From positions 2,056,001-2,120,000 of the forward strand of contig NZ_AP024484.1 in the NCBI RefSeq assembly GCF_017347605.1: 64,000 bases of DNA, in the 5' to 3' direction. Shown piece by piece: positions 1-8,160 of the stretch (position 1 is its first letter; every line of letters starts with the position of its first letter). Under the pieces are notes generated by a model. That model had not been told where the DNA came from. It saw nothing but the letters and a program-made list of their open reading frames with translations, and did no database searches. The position numbers and the translations under genes were made by a program. Source of the stretch: Prevotella herbatica (GTDB lineage: Bacteria; Bacteroidota; Bacteroidia; Bacteroidales; Bacteroidaceae).

Positions 1-1316
1 AAATATTTGGAGAACAGAATTTTAAAAATGAAATTATATGGTATTATGATGATAAATTTGCAACAGGAGGTAGCTCTTTAGATAAAAATCATGATGTGAT
101 ATATCTTTACACACTTTCAAATTCCTGTGTGGAGAATCCATACATGATACCTAAAGATGAGGTTAGTAAGCGCGCTTTAAGAAAAAAAGTAAATGGGAAA
201 ACAATTGATGTAAGAGATGAAAATGGTTCTAAAATTATAGTTGAATATGCTGAGAAGAAGATAGATGATGTCTGGCGGATTCCAAGAACGATTTCAAAAA
301 ACAACTATTATGACTATAATACTCAAAAGCCCGAAGAATTATTAAAGAGATGTATAGTGCATTCTAGCGATGAAAACATGCTTGTAGCCGACTTCTTTGG
401 TGGTAGTGGAGTTACGGCAGCTGTAGCCAATAGGCTAGGACGAAGATTTATACACTCTGATGTTGGGGTAAATAGTGTTCAGACTACCCGTGATAGACTT
501 AAAAAGCAGAATGCCGAGTTCAGAATTATGGAGGTGAAAGACGGAATTCAGCTCTATCGCAACCCAGTACAGACTATGGATAAGTTGAAAACTCTGATAA
601 AGGGGCTTCGTAACGAAGATGCACTCGACAAATTCTGGGAAGGAAGCATTGTGAGTCCTAATGATGGGATGATGCCTGTGTATCTACCTAATCTTATGGA
701 TTCGTCTACACGATTACTAGACAAGCCGTTGATGAACCGCATACTTCGCGAGGCAATGCCCGATCTGCCTGACGACACTAAAAGAGTGATAGTGTATTAT
801 ATTGATATTACAGATGAAAAAGAAATAAAAGACTTCATACACGAACAGAACAACACCCTTATTGAGGTAGAACTGAGAGATCTTAAACAGATTCTTGACA
901 ATGTGGTCGTTAATGATGAAGCAGAATGGCACGTTGCAGAAGCCAAAGACGGATTTATTGATGTGTGGCGAGTTACAATAGACAGTTTCCAAAGTGACAG
1001 AGTGCTAACAAGCATTGCTGAATACAATGCCAAGGGACGAGCTCAGGCTACAAACAAGGGACACGAATACAAGCCGCTCACGATAAGCGATGAAGGACTT
1101 GAAACAATAGAGTGGATAAGTGTAGATGAAGAAACTAGCGATATTAATGCACAGTGGCACAGTTCTCACGAGATATTTATTGATAAACTGGGATACGTTA
1201 CTCGTGACGGAAAAGCGACTAACCAGTTTTGGAAAGGATTTATAGACAGCGATAATAAACCACTGAGAATGAAAATCCGCAATATCTGCGGCGACGAAAC
1301 CATGTATAGACTGTAA
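1..1316 (+). CDS. Site-specific DNA methyltransferase, Mod-like (5' partial)
   Basis: The reading frame is open from the left edge (first whole codon at 3), so the gene begins outside the window; the GTG at 96 is an internal codon. The product would transfer a methyl group from S-adenosylmethionine to DNA. The sequence around 30-60 (E-I-I-W-Y-Y) and ADFFGGSG at about 387-411, an FxGxG AdoMet-binding motif, fit the beta-class N6-adenine or N4-cytosine enzymes typical of type III Mod subunits. In that class the DPPY catalytic motif lies before FxGxG, so it must be upstream of the window. About 300 residues follow FxGxG, a likely target-recognition or partner-binding region. A Res helicase-nuclease would be expected next, but the downstream gene is not one. 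The class assignment is firm; the system type is inferred. Confidence 0.82.
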   Translation, partial: IFGEQNFKNEIIWYYDDKFATGGSSLDKNHDVIYLYTLSNSCVENPYMIPKDEVSKRALRKKVNGKTIDVRDENGSKIIVEYAEKKIDDVWRIPRTISKNNYYDYNTQKPEELLKRCIVHSSDENMLVADFFGGSGVTAAVANRLGRRFIHSDVGVNSVQTTRDRLKKQNAEFRIMEVKDGIQLYRNPVQTMDKLKTLIKGLRNEDALDKFWEGSIVSPNDGMMPVYLPNLMDSSTRLLDKPLMNRILREAMPDLPDDTKRVIVYYIDITDEKEIKDFIHEQNNTLIEVELRDLKQILDNVVVNDEAEWHVAEAKDGFIDVWRVTIDSFQSDRVLTSIAEYNAKGRAQATNKGHEYKPLTISDEGLETIEWISVDEETSDINAQWHSSHEIFIDKLGYVTRDGKATNQFWKGFIDSDNKPLRMKIRNICGDETMYRL

Positions 1317-1348
1317 AAATAAAAACAAAATAATTTTACTAGAGTGTT

Positions 1349-1379
1349 TTTAAAGGCAATGAAGCGCATTGTCTTTAAA
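1349..1379 (+). other. Imperfect hairpin between methyltransferase and next gene
   Basis: TTTAAAGGCAAT at 1349-1360 pairs with ATTGTCTTTAAA at 1368-1379 around a 7-nt loop, with one mismatch. It lies in the 94-bp gap after the methyltransferase. It is AT-rich and lacks a clean T-tract, so it could be a weak terminator, an attenuator or a processing site. Confidence 0.4.
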
Positions 1380-1410
1380 TTGCCCTTAACTAATAAAAAA
1401 ACAAAAAGTA

Positions 1411-2304
1411 ATGGCAAAACTACAAATTTTTACGTACGAATTTAACTACATTAATCAGCTAGAAGAAGGAAGTATGTTTAAAGAAATTGAAAACGTTGAC
1501 GTAAGGAATTCAAGAGCTAGAAAACAAGAAATTCTGAATGATTATCTTCAGTACATGTCAGACAAGAACTTACCCTTTGTGAAGGGGAAAAAACAGTATC
1601 AGCAAATTGTGGTGTGGCAGGAAGACGGAATATGGGATTTAAGAATCGCCAACAACAAGAAACAGAAGATTGAACACGAATTCATACAAAAGAGAATACC
1701 GGATAACCCAAGTTGTGCCGTACTTATCGATAACCGTAAAGGGGTTCAGACTATTGCTATTCAGAAACTCTCAACGTCGTTCAGTACTCCTAATTCGTTA
1801 GCCAAAATTATGATGGAAACTCTTAATCAATACCTTGTGAAAAAACGATTAAGGATAAATATTGCTCCACGCTATGATCCACATGATTTTTGGGATGTAG
1901 TGAATAATCATCCATACAAGATAAAAATGGTGCATTTTCAGTTTCCATTTCCTAATCTTCCTGTAATTTCCGACATGATAGGCAACATTATCAACACTGC
2001 CGACGACATGAATGGTGCACCGCAATTGAGCTGGCTTGCTAATGAAGATGAAGTGCTTACTCCGCGTCAAGACTCGGATTTACTAAACCGCTGTGTCGAG
2101 GCGTGTGCTGCCATCGGCTCTGTGATAAAAGTCAAACTGACTGACGGAACAAATGTTAAATGTGGTGACGGAGGCAGTCAGGAACGTGAAATCAACGATT
2201 TTGCACTGAGCCAGGAAGCAGATGAACTGTTTGTTAAAAGATATGAAATGATAATTGCATTTCTCGACAAGATCAACTTAAATAACACGATAGGTAATGT
2301 ATAA
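1411..2304 (+). CDS. Unknown protein encoded after the methyltransferase
   Basis: 297 residues; I do not recognise the family. It is mixed in composition, with no signal peptide and no clear membrane segment, so it is probably cytoplasmic. Visible landmarks are a basic stretch near residues 75-95 (NNKKQKIEHEFIQKRIP), then AVLIDNRKGVQTIAIQKL, a beta-strand-like section, and an aromatic/proline patch HFQFPFPNLP near residue 173. No Walker, HxxxH, PD-(D/E)xK or DEAD motif is evident, so it is not a standard Res subunit. It lies 94 bp after the methyltransferase and overlaps the next gene by 8 bp (stop TAA inside ATGTATAA), which implies translational coupling. Its position suggests a partner in a methyltransferase-linked defence or modification system, but that is inference. 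Confidence 0.8.
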   Translation: MAKLQIFTYEFNYINQLEEGSMFKEIENVDVRNSRARKQEILNDYLQYMSDKNLPFVKGKKQYQQIVVWQEDGIWDLRIANNKKQKIEHEFIQKRIPDNPSCAVLIDNRKGVQTIAIQKLSTSFSTPNSLAKIMMETLNQYLVKKRLRINIAPRYDPHDFWDVVNNHPYKIKMVHFQFPFPNLPVISDMIGNIINTADDMNGAPQLSWLANEDEVLTPRQDSDLLNRCVEACAAIGSVIKVKLTDGTNVKCGDGGSQEREINDFALSQEADELFVKRYEMIIAFLDKINLNNTIGNV

Positions 2305-3154
2305 GAGATTTTCTGAGAAGGAGAGCATGGATAGAATGAACAAATATCTTGAAGCGGATAGTATGTTTATGGTAGCTTATTATTTGTTAGCTAAATATAC
2401 CTCAATGGATGACGAATTGAATCCAGAGGAAATATGGACAGAAGCTCTGAGGGTCGTAAAAAGGTTGATTAACAGTGAACATCCTGATTTTTTGGTCTAT
2501 AACATAGGATTAAATCTTAATTCACGTTATGCCTCTTTAAAATCATCAGATGGCACTTCATTAATAAAGCGTAGTAAGGAAAAGGCACAATACACTACGC
2601 TTCTTGTTCTTTGGTGTGCCTTGATAAAATTGAGCGAAGCTGGGGAGACGGAAGAATGCACCACAATAATGTTAGCAATTATTAGAAACATAAGTACGCA
2701 TCCCAAATACAAACAATTATCTGATGATTTACACCATCACGAAATGATTAAAGAGCATCAAGGCTTTTTTGCTGATACAAGCAAGAAACTAAGTGATTTG
2801 TGTGATTGTAGTCAAGATGAGCAAACTGTTGGAGGTACGTTAATTAATTTGGTTGATTCTGCCGAAAAATTAGGACTTGAAACTATTTTGTCTCTTATCA
2901 TGGTATATTCTGAATTTCAAAGAGAATGCCAAAGTACTTCAATTGAAGAAGCAATTCATGAAGCGATAGAATATGCATACGGTAGATGTAGTGATTTTTA
3001 TAAAAATCATCTACCGGCAACTAATCAGACTATAAGCGGCAGCAACGTGTTTAATGGCGATGTAAAAGATCCTAGGTTTATAATACCGAAAGATTGGGAT
3101 AAAAAAGGTAAACTATTGAATGATTATGGACAAATACCACCAGAAGAACAATAA
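2297..3154 (+). CDS. Unknown, mostly helical protein with C-terminal NVFNG motif
   Basis: 285 residues, not recognised. Residues 1 to about 240 look predominantly alpha-helical, with long amphipathic stretches and a hydrophobic helix near 95-115 (TTLLVLWCALIKL). Residues 240-285 change character to a low-complexity linker followed by SGSNVFNGDV (motif at residues 250-256, DNA 3044-3064) and a polar tail. No export signal is seen. The gene starts 8 bp inside its predecessor and overlaps its successor by 35 bp, so three genes appear to be co-translated as an operon. The motif recurs at the N-terminus of the next protein. Family resemblance to Bacteroidetes hypothetical proteins found in accessory islands is an impression only. 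Confidence 0.78.
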   Translation: MYKRFSEKESMDRMNKYLEADSMFMVAYYLLAKYTSMDDELNPEEIWTEALRVVKRLINSEHPDFLVYNIGLNLNSRYASLKSSDGTSLIKRSKEKAQYTTLLVLWCALIKLSEAGETEECTTIMLAIIRNISTHPKYKQLSDDLHHHEMIKEHQGFFADTSKKLSDLCDCSQDEQTVGGTLINLVDSAEKLGLETILSLIMVYSEFQRECQSTSIEEAIHEAIEYAYGRCSDFYKNHLPATNQTISGSNVFNGDVKDPRFIIPKDWDKKGKLLNDYGQIPPEEQ

Positions 3155-3668
3155 TTGCAATGTTTTCAATGGTCCGGTTTATGGCGGAGTATTCCTTGCT
3201 CCTCAGCAAACTGATCATGTGGCAGAAGCGGAAGTTGCTGATGCTGTTGAAATAAAAGAAACGACAGCAAATGTTGAAACTCCACGTCGTGGTAGAAAGG
3301 CTGAATTTCTTTTTGAGAAAGATGGTGAGAAAGATGATGCGTTTACAGAAAAATGTGCAAAAGCATTTATTGATTTTCTATCACGTCATCATGTTAAGGA
3401 TAATAAAACTCTATGCTCAAGCAAGGATAATTATCCCTCAAAGGTGTTTGTTGCATTATACAAATTATTGACAGAGAAAGAAATTTTATCAAGTAATTGC
3501 AATGGTAATTCATGTTATGATTTTCTTTATTCTGACTGTAACATGAATAGTAGTGTGACCAAGAAAAGTTATTCTGGATTTATAAAGAAACTCATCGATA
3601 ACAGCAAACCTGATGTTCTGCTAGTTGATGAAGTGAAAAAATTGATAGAAGAATTAGGCATTAAATAA
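3120..3668 (+). CDS. Unknown protein with N-terminal NVFNGPVYGG motif
   Basis: 182 residues. The start may be ATG 3120 or the in-frame ATG 3126; both lie inside the upstream gene. Residues 10-28 carry CNVFNGPVYGGVFLAP (motif 14-23), a short glycine/asparagine-rich amyloid-like patch. An acidic linker follows to about residue 58, then a basic RRGRK, then a probably helical C-terminal domain (about residues 65-182) ending in DEVKKLIEELGIK. There is no signal peptide. The layout of a short motif, a linker and a folded domain, paired with a partner that has the matching motif at its C-terminus, resembles adaptor/effector pairs. Function is unknown. A terminator-like hairpin follows at 3698-3735, so this is probably the last gene of its operon. 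Confidence 0.75.
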   Translation: MIMDKYHQKNNNCNVFNGPVYGGVFLAPQQTDHVAEAEVADAVEIKETTANVETPRRGRKAEFLFEKDGEKDDAFTEKCAKAFIDFLSRHHVKDNKTLCSSKDNYPSKVFVALYKLLTEKEILSSNCNGNSCYDFLYSDCNMNSSVTKKSYSGFIKKLIDNSKPDVLLVDEVKKLIEELGIK

Positions 3669-3697
3669 TTTTATTTAGTGCATTTGATTCTAGGCAT

Positions 3698-3735
3698 ATA
3701 GGGCAATCCGCAGAGGGTTGCCCTATTTCTGTTTT
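3698..3735 (+). terminator. Terminator after the unknown three-gene operon
   Basis: ATAGGGCAA (3698-3706) pairs perfectly with TTGCCCTAT (3718-3726) over an 11-nt loop and is followed by the T-rich TTCTGTTTT. It closes the operon that ends at 3668. Confidence 0.65.
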
Positions 3736-3790
3736 AAGCCGAATGGAATTTAGCTTAAAAGGCTTAAATGGCTTAACAAAAAACTTGCTC

Positions 3791-3862
3791 TACATTTGCA
3801 TCCGTCATCCGATACAACGGCAACTTTGCGGGTTGTACTTTTGAAACGCGGGTGCAAATGTA
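3791..3862 (+). repeat. Nested inverted repeat upstream of DUF3127 gene, with -7-like arms
   Basis: TACATTTGCATCCG (3791-3804) is matched 13 of 14 by the reverse complement of CGGGTGCAAATGTA (3849-3862). Inside, TACAAC (3813-3818) pairs with GTTGTA (3832-3837). Each outer arm contains TACATTTG, a match to the Bacteroidetes -7 element TAnnTTTG, pointing inward. The structure ends 4 bp before the ATG at 3867. It may be an operator, a leader hairpin or a replication/recombination site. Confidence 0.55.
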
Positions 3863-3866
3863 AATT

Positions 3867-4154
3867 ATGGAAAAGAGATTTTTTAAGGTTAAGGCTCTCA
3901 TGGAAGTGAAAAGCGGAAAGAGCCAGAACGGGAACGATTGGAAAACAAGAGAAGTGGTGCTTGAAGCCGACGAGAAAGTGATGTATCCCGACGTGATTGT
4001 GGCAAGCCTATTTGGTGATGCTGTGGATAAATTCGAGTTCAAGGAGAATGCTACTCTATGGGCTGACTTCGCCTTTCGTGCTCATGAATATCAGGGCAGA
4101 TGGTTTAACGATGTGCGCATAAGTAACTTCGGCGAAGATAACAGAAGCTTTTAA
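3867..4154 (+). CDS. DUF3127-family OB-fold protein
   Basis: 95 residues, matching what I know of DUF3127: a short Bacteroidetes family thought to adopt an OB-fold like single-stranded-DNA-binding proteins. The fingerprints are KSGKSQNGNDWKTREVVLE near residues 16-34, then SLFGDAVDKFEFKE, and the closing EYQGRWFNDVRI. The usual family pattern is serine/glycine-rich, N-G-N/E-W-K-x-R-E, then W/F-G-D-x-V, then Y-x-G-R-W-Y/F-x-D-x-R. There is no signal peptide. It is the first gene of a group that leads into a primase-like ATPase, which fits a DNA-binding role in replication of an accessory element. That role is inferred. Confidence 0.8.
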   Translation: MEKRFFKVKALMEVKSGKSQNGNDWKTREVVLEADEKVMYPDVIVASLFGDAVDKFEFKENATLWADFAFRAHEYQGRWFNDVRISNFGEDNRSF

Positions 4155-4265
4155 TCATTTATTTTTTTTTAAAAAATCTGAGTTGAACGAGCGGGTGTAG
4201 AGTGCCCAGGGATAATTGTCGACAGCTTTAACGAGGCTCTGCTCTTCTCGTAAAAATTCAGAAAA

Positions 4266-4616
4266 ATGGAAAATAATCAAAACAATTTCAATGGTAATGT
4301 TGAACATGTACAGCTTGGCGGACAGGCTTTTTATGACGAAAGTAAATTCTTTATGTTTTCACCGGACAGCCCAGAAGTGGGAGCGGTGAAGAAATTCAGA
4401 AGTAATGGAGTGGGACAGCAGATGGCTGACGGTACATTTGACTTTGTGGCAAAGCCAGCACTTAGACCAAAGAGTACCCTTATTAAAAAGTTGGCTCACG
4501 GCAGAATTTCTGCAACTGCCGACGGTGCAATACAGCTCACGCTAAAGGTTTTTAAGAATGAGGGGCTTGACTGCATGGAAACGATAATGAAAGAGGCAAG
4601 AGAGGCAACAGTATGA
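4266..4616 (+). CDS. Small unknown protein with NNFNGNV...VQLGG N-terminus
   Basis: 116 residues, family not recognised. The first 20 residues are asparagine-rich and contain NNFNGNV (6-12) followed by VQLGG (15-19). VQLG resembles the RHIM core tetrad (V/I-Q-V/I/L-G). The rest (about residues 28-116) is a compact mixed domain with FFMFSPDSPEVGAVKKF and LKVFKNEGLDCMETIMKEA. No export signal is seen. Its last bases overlap the next gene in ATGA (4613-4616), so it is probably translated together with the primase-like protein. The 111 bp before it (4155-4265) hold an A/T tract and no motif I can name. Confidence 0.72.
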   Translation: MENNQNNFNGNVEHVQLGGQAFYDESKFFMFSPDSPEVGAVKKFRSNGVGQQMADGTFDFVAKPALRPKSTLIKKLAHGRISATADGAIQLTLKVFKNEGLDCMETIMKEAREATV

Positions 4617-7024
4617 GCGTGTATTTAATATCAATGCGGGGTGGTCACAAGGTGGCTAGCCCCGTTCAATCAAGAGAGGAATACATAAAGTTAAGAGACA
4701 GTAGTCAACAGAAAGCAAACTTGCAGTTGGCTCGTGAGGGCAACGACAGTGCAAAACGTAGGCTGATACAGATGAACTATTCGGGGCATTATCCAAATGG
4801 CGTTGTTAAGGGTTGTAAACTACCGAGCATGGCTTTTGGTTTTGACCTTGACGATAAGGCTGAATTTGAGAAAGCTGCAAAGATCTTGTTAGAAGATCCT
4901 GAAAAATATGGTTTGTTGATGCTTGAACGTAGTGCTAGACAGGGTGGGCATGCGGTGATGAAGCGCGAACGAGGAAAGACAATACTTGAAAACCAAGTGC
5001 GCATTGCTCGTATGCTTGACTGCGAAATGGACACGGGTGCGCACGACATTAATCGAGTGTATTTCACTACTACCGCCGACAAGGATAATCTGCTTTATCT
5101 GAACGATGAACTGTTTTGTGATAATTATGTAGAAGCCGATGTGAAGACGGAAGCCGTTGCTCTGGAGCAAAGAATAGAAGAACTGCCACCTGAGGCGCAT
5201 AAGGCAAATAAGCATTGGCATCCAGCCATCCACGTGGAAAAAGAAGTACAGGCGAAAGAATCTATCTTGGAAACAACTTGTGACAGCAAAGTTCAGAATA
5301 CAGAAATGTCTTATCTTGGCATTCCATATTCTGAGATAATAAACAAATGGTGGGAACTTTACAACGACGGTCACACTCCTGTGAAAAGTAACCGTGATGT
5401 GCTTACGTATGAACTGGCAGTGAACTTGCGCCACATCTGTGGTTTTGAGAGAAACACGCTAAACGCAGTGATTCCATGTTACGACGGGTTTGGCGAGGAG
5501 CAGAAACTTAAATGCATTGACTCGGCATTGCTTTCAAAACGCACTCAAATGCCAAAGAGAATGCGTGATGTGTTAACGGCTCTTCGTAAAGACAATATGG
5601 GCAACGAAGATGTGGTGAATGCCATTGATGAAATGCAGACACGTGACGAAGAATTCTATTACAGACAGTTGCCTAAAGCAATAATGGTGCAAGGGGTGAA
5701 GGACTCTGTTGAGGCTGCTGGACATGGACTTACAATGCCCGTGCTCACCGCTATCTGTCCCGCTATTGGTGCTTTGGCTACGGGAGTGAAGCTCGACGTG
5801 CACGGTAAAACCAACTCGCTGAACCTTATTTCATATATTGCTGGAGAGTTTGGCTCAGGAAAGGGAAACATTGATCCTATCGTGGAAACATGGATGAAAG
5901 AGGAGCGAGAACTCACGAAAATCTACAACAAACAGCACGAAGAATGGAGAGCAAAATACAAGGCTTCTAAAAATAAGAAGGAACAGCCTGTTGAACCCAA
6001 ATTGCCTAAACGTTGGTTGCCGCTCAACAACACTGTGGCAAATCTAGCCGAGGAATTGCAGAATGTACAGGGGAAACATGCATTCTCGTTTACTCCTGAA
6101 GCGGACAACGTGGCTCAGAAGTGGAAATCGGCAATGAGCGACTTCTCTGTGATGATAAGACAGAGCTACGATGGGAGTGCATTCGACCGTGAGGCTCGGT
6201 CGGTTGACGCAGTAAACGTACATATTGACAGATTGTTGTGGAACGTTGTGATGTGCGGCACTCCCGATGCATTATACAGAGTGGTGAGCAACTACACCGA
6301 TGGATTTCAATCAAGAATTGCAATAGCACGCACTCCTGATAATACGTTCTCAAAGCTTGATGACAATCCGCCTAAACTCTCGGAGAAGCAGACTGAACGC
6401 ATTATTCAGGTGGCACATCTTCTGCCCTTGATGCAGGGCGAAATAGAATTGCCAAAGCTAGAGGAAAAAGGACGACAATGGGTGGAATTGATGAGGCTGG
6501 AAACGATGAAGAACGACGACCGAATAATGGCACGACAACGATTCAGAGTATGCGTGACAGCCCAACGTATGATGTGCTGCTTGATGCTCTGTGCAGTGTG
6601 CGGACAACTTATAAGGAAGTTTGGATTTGCGAAAGCTGAAATAATGCTTACACAGAAGAAAGATTTGTGGAAACTTATGATAGAGAAAACGCAAACTCCC
6701 AAATTGCTTGATGCCTACGATGTGATTGCCGATTCGCTGATTGAGAACAATATGTTTTTCTTCCGTGAAAAGATAGATAATGCAATGAGTTCACGTGATT
6801 ATCAATGTTCTGTTGGGGGTGTGAGAGTTCACCGTGGAAAGAATGACAGTATATTTGCGCGACTGGCGGATGAGTTTAATTTTGAACAGGCTTTACAACA
6901 GTCAATAGCTGTCAAGGGTGGAAACTGTAGTAAAAATTCAGTCATCATGATGTTGAAGAACTGGAAGAGACAAGGAATCGTTTCGCAACAGGAAAATAAT
7001 AATTATAAGAAGGTTACAAATTAG
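4613..7024 (+). CDS. Primase/ATPase-like protein (VirE-N / DUF3987 type)
   Basis: 803 residues. The N-terminal region (about 60-170) reads like the VirE-N/primase-like domain of Bacteroidetes mobile elements: AFGFDLDD, then GGHAVMKRERG, then DTGAHDINRVYFTTT. The central region has a P-loop-like GEFGSGKG at residues 411-418 (5843-5866), where DUF3987 proteins carry their ATPase motif. A charged coiled stretch (about 428-465) and a C-terminal region with ISSQ-like winged-helix character (KNSVIMMLKNWKRQGIV) follow. Related proteins accompany mobile or phage-like elements and are presumed replication primase-helicases. The canonical P-loop reads GxxxxGK(S/T); here the residue after Lys is Gly, so ATP binding should not be assumed. 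The start overlaps the previous stop by 4 bp. Confidence 0.7.
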   Translation: MSVYLISMRGGHKVASPVQSREEYIKLRDSSQQKANLQLAREGNDSAKRRLIQMNYSGHYPNGVVKGCKLPSMAFGFDLDDKAEFEKAAKILLEDPEKYGLLMLERSARQGGHAVMKRERGKTILENQVRIARMLDCEMDTGAHDINRVYFTTTADKDNLLYLNDELFCDNYVEADVKTEAVALEQRIEELPPEAHKANKHWHPAIHVEKEVQAKESILETTCDSKVQNTEMSYLGIPYSEIINKWWELYNDGHTPVKSNRDVLTYELAVNLRHICGFERNTLNAVIPCYDGFGEEQKLKCIDSALLSKRTQMPKRMRDVLTALRKDNMGNEDVVNAIDEMQTRDEEFYYRQLPKAIMVQGVKDSVEAAGHGLTMPVLTAICPAIGALATGVKLDVHGKTNSLNLISYIAGEFGSGKGNIDPIVETWMKEERELTKIYNKQHEEWRAKYKASKNKKEQPVEPKLPKRWLPLNNTVANLAEELQNVQGKHAFSFTPEADNVAQKWKSAMSDFSVMIRQSYDGSAFDREARSVDAVNVHIDRLLWNVVMCGTPDALYRVVSNYTDGFQSRIAIARTPDNTFSKLDDNPPKLSEKQTERIIQVAHLLPLMQGEIELPKLEEKGRQWVELMRLETMKNDDRIMARQRFRVCVTAQRMMCCLMLCAVCGQLIRKFGFAKAEIMLTQKKDLWKLMIEKTQTPKLLDAYDVIADSLIENNMFFFREKIDNAMSSRDYQCSVGGVRVHRGKNDSIFARLADEFNFEQALQQSIAVKGGNCSKNSVIMMLKNWKRQGIVSQQENNNYKKVTN

Positions 7025-7051
7025 TCGTTTTGGTCAAAGTCATTTTGGTCA
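7024..7051 (+). repeat. Pair of 13-bp direct repeats
   Basis: GTCGTTTTGGTCA (7024-7036) and GTCATTTTGGTCA (7039-7051) match at 12 of 13 positions with a 15-bp period, immediately after the primase-like gene. Two copies are too few to call iterons. Confidence 0.5.
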
Positions 7052-7074
7052 TTTTAAATATAAGATATTGAATT

Positions 7075-7452
7075 ATGGATTTGGAATTGAAAAGAATTCG
7101 TGTACGACACGATACAACCGACGGTCTGCTACAACTTAGCAATCGTCTGATATGCAACACGGCAGAGTATACTCCTCGTTGCCTTGAAAACGGAAAGTAT
7201 GAGGTGAAAATACAGTTAGACAATGCTCAAAAGAGAGTGCATCTATTGATCATTAGGTCTAACGGAAGAAAAACTGTTGGAGAGTTTGTTGCCGGTAATG
7301 GTGTGTTTAAGCTTAAATCGGGAAGTATTATTGTGGGGGATTACGTTACGTGGGGACTTTGCATCCGTAGCGAACGGCGATTTAATGAACTTACCGAAAT
7401 GTTTGTTGAGTGCCTAAAGAAAGATGAAAAGATTTTCTTAGAGATTGTCTGA
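7075..7452 (+). CDS. DUF5675-like small protein
   Basis: 125 residues. The opening LELKRIRVRHDTTDGLLQL, then ICNTAEYTP and GKYEVKIQLD, follows the pattern of DUF5675 proteins, small beta-rich proteins found in phage- and island-associated loci of Bacteroidetes. The family usually opens with a strand ending in a T-D/T-x-G-x-L turn and then a C-x-T-x-E-x-P step, which is what is seen here. There is no signal peptide or membrane segment. It sits 50 bp after the primase-like gene on the same strand and is closed by a strong terminator, so it is probably the last gene of the accessory block. Biochemical function is unknown. Confidence 0.65.
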   Translation: MDLELKRIRVRHDTTDGLLQLSNRLICNTAEYTPRCLENGKYEVKIQLDNAQKRVHLLIIRSNGRKTVGEFVAGNGVFKLKSGSIIVGDYVTWGLCIRSERRFNELTEMFVECLKKDEKIFLEIV

Positions 7453-7458
7453 TGATAG

Positions 7459-7497
7459 TTGCGGATGCCGATACTTGTCGTGCATCCGCAATTTTGT
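7459..7497 (+). terminator. Terminator at end of accessory block
   Basis: TTGCGGATGC (7459-7468) pairs perfectly with GCATCCGCAA (7482-7491), followed by TTTTGT. It separates the plus-strand accessory genes from the convergent nadD gene. Confidence 0.75.
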
Positions 7498-7550
7498 ATC
7501 ATTATATAAAAAATGTGTTTTATTTTTCGGAAAATTTTACTACAATTTCC

Positions 7551-8123
7551 TTATTTGTAGTATTTTTCTACAAGTGGAATAATGTTGTCGGGAACAAGGT
7601 CGTGGAGTGACTTGCATTCTGAAACTCGGCGCCTTATATCTGTGCTGCTGACATTATAAAGAGGTGTATCGGCAAGCGTTACGTTTGCAGGGAGAGTGGT
7701 TTTGTCTATCGGCGAATTCTTCCTTGGATAAACCACTATGCGGTAGTTGGCGATGATGTCACGATAGTTTTTCCAGCGGTCAAAAACCAACCAGTTGTCG
7801 GCTCCTATTATGAGCGTGAACTCTCGATCAGGAAACTCTTGGGTTAGTCTTTGCAGTGTGTTCCACATGTATGAAGGTTTGGAGAGATTGAACTCAAAGT
7901 CGCTGGCTTTAAGTGATTTTTCTCCTGACAATGCGGCTTGGGCAAGTTCCAACCTATGGGCATCATCTAAAAGTGATGTTGATGATTTCTTAAACGGATT
8001 AAGTGGAGAAACGACAAACCATATCTCGTCTAGTGAAGCCATTTGCAATAACTGGCTAGCAATGGCAATGTGCCCTGTGTGAATGGGATTGAACGACCCT
8101 CCGTATATTCCCGTTCGTATCAT
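7551..8123 (-). CDS. nadD: Nicotinate-nucleotide adenylyltransferase
   Basis: 190 residues, normal for NadD. It adenylates nicotinate mononucleotide to deamido-NAD in cytoplasmic NAD synthesis. The nucleotidyltransferase signature GGSFNPIHTGHIAIA at residues 8-22 includes the HxGH catalytic motif (HTGH), and SSTDIRRRV near residue 163 is the ISSTxxR-type C-terminal motif. It is the last gene of a minus-strand nadD-gmk-yicC run (37 bp after gmk). This order is common in Bacteroidales. The first 7.5 kb of the window abuts its 3' end, so this is a candidate boundary of the accessory insertion. Confidence 0.96.
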   Translation of the reverse strand: MIRTGIYGGSFNPIHTGHIAIASQLLQMASLDEIWFVVSPLNPFKKSSTSLLDDAHRLELAQAALSGEKSLKASDFEFNLSKPSYMWNTLQRLTQEFPDREFTLIIGADNWLVFDRWKNYRDIIANYRIVVYPRKNSPIDKTTLPANVTLADTPLYNVSSTDIRRRVSECKSLHDLVPDNIIPLVEKYYK

Positions 8124-8160
8124 TTTTTTGCGAATGTTTAAGAAATCAACAACAGCGTTT

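Noticed and set aside
3791..3862. Invertible (phase-variable) promoter
   Set aside because: The arms fit in form, but the 44-bp centre is short for known Bacteroides invertible promoters and no recombinase gene is near; kept only as a structured site.
4889..5434. 181-residue frame antisense to the primase-like gene
   Set aside because: Shadow of a long, supported coding frame; no recognisable domain.
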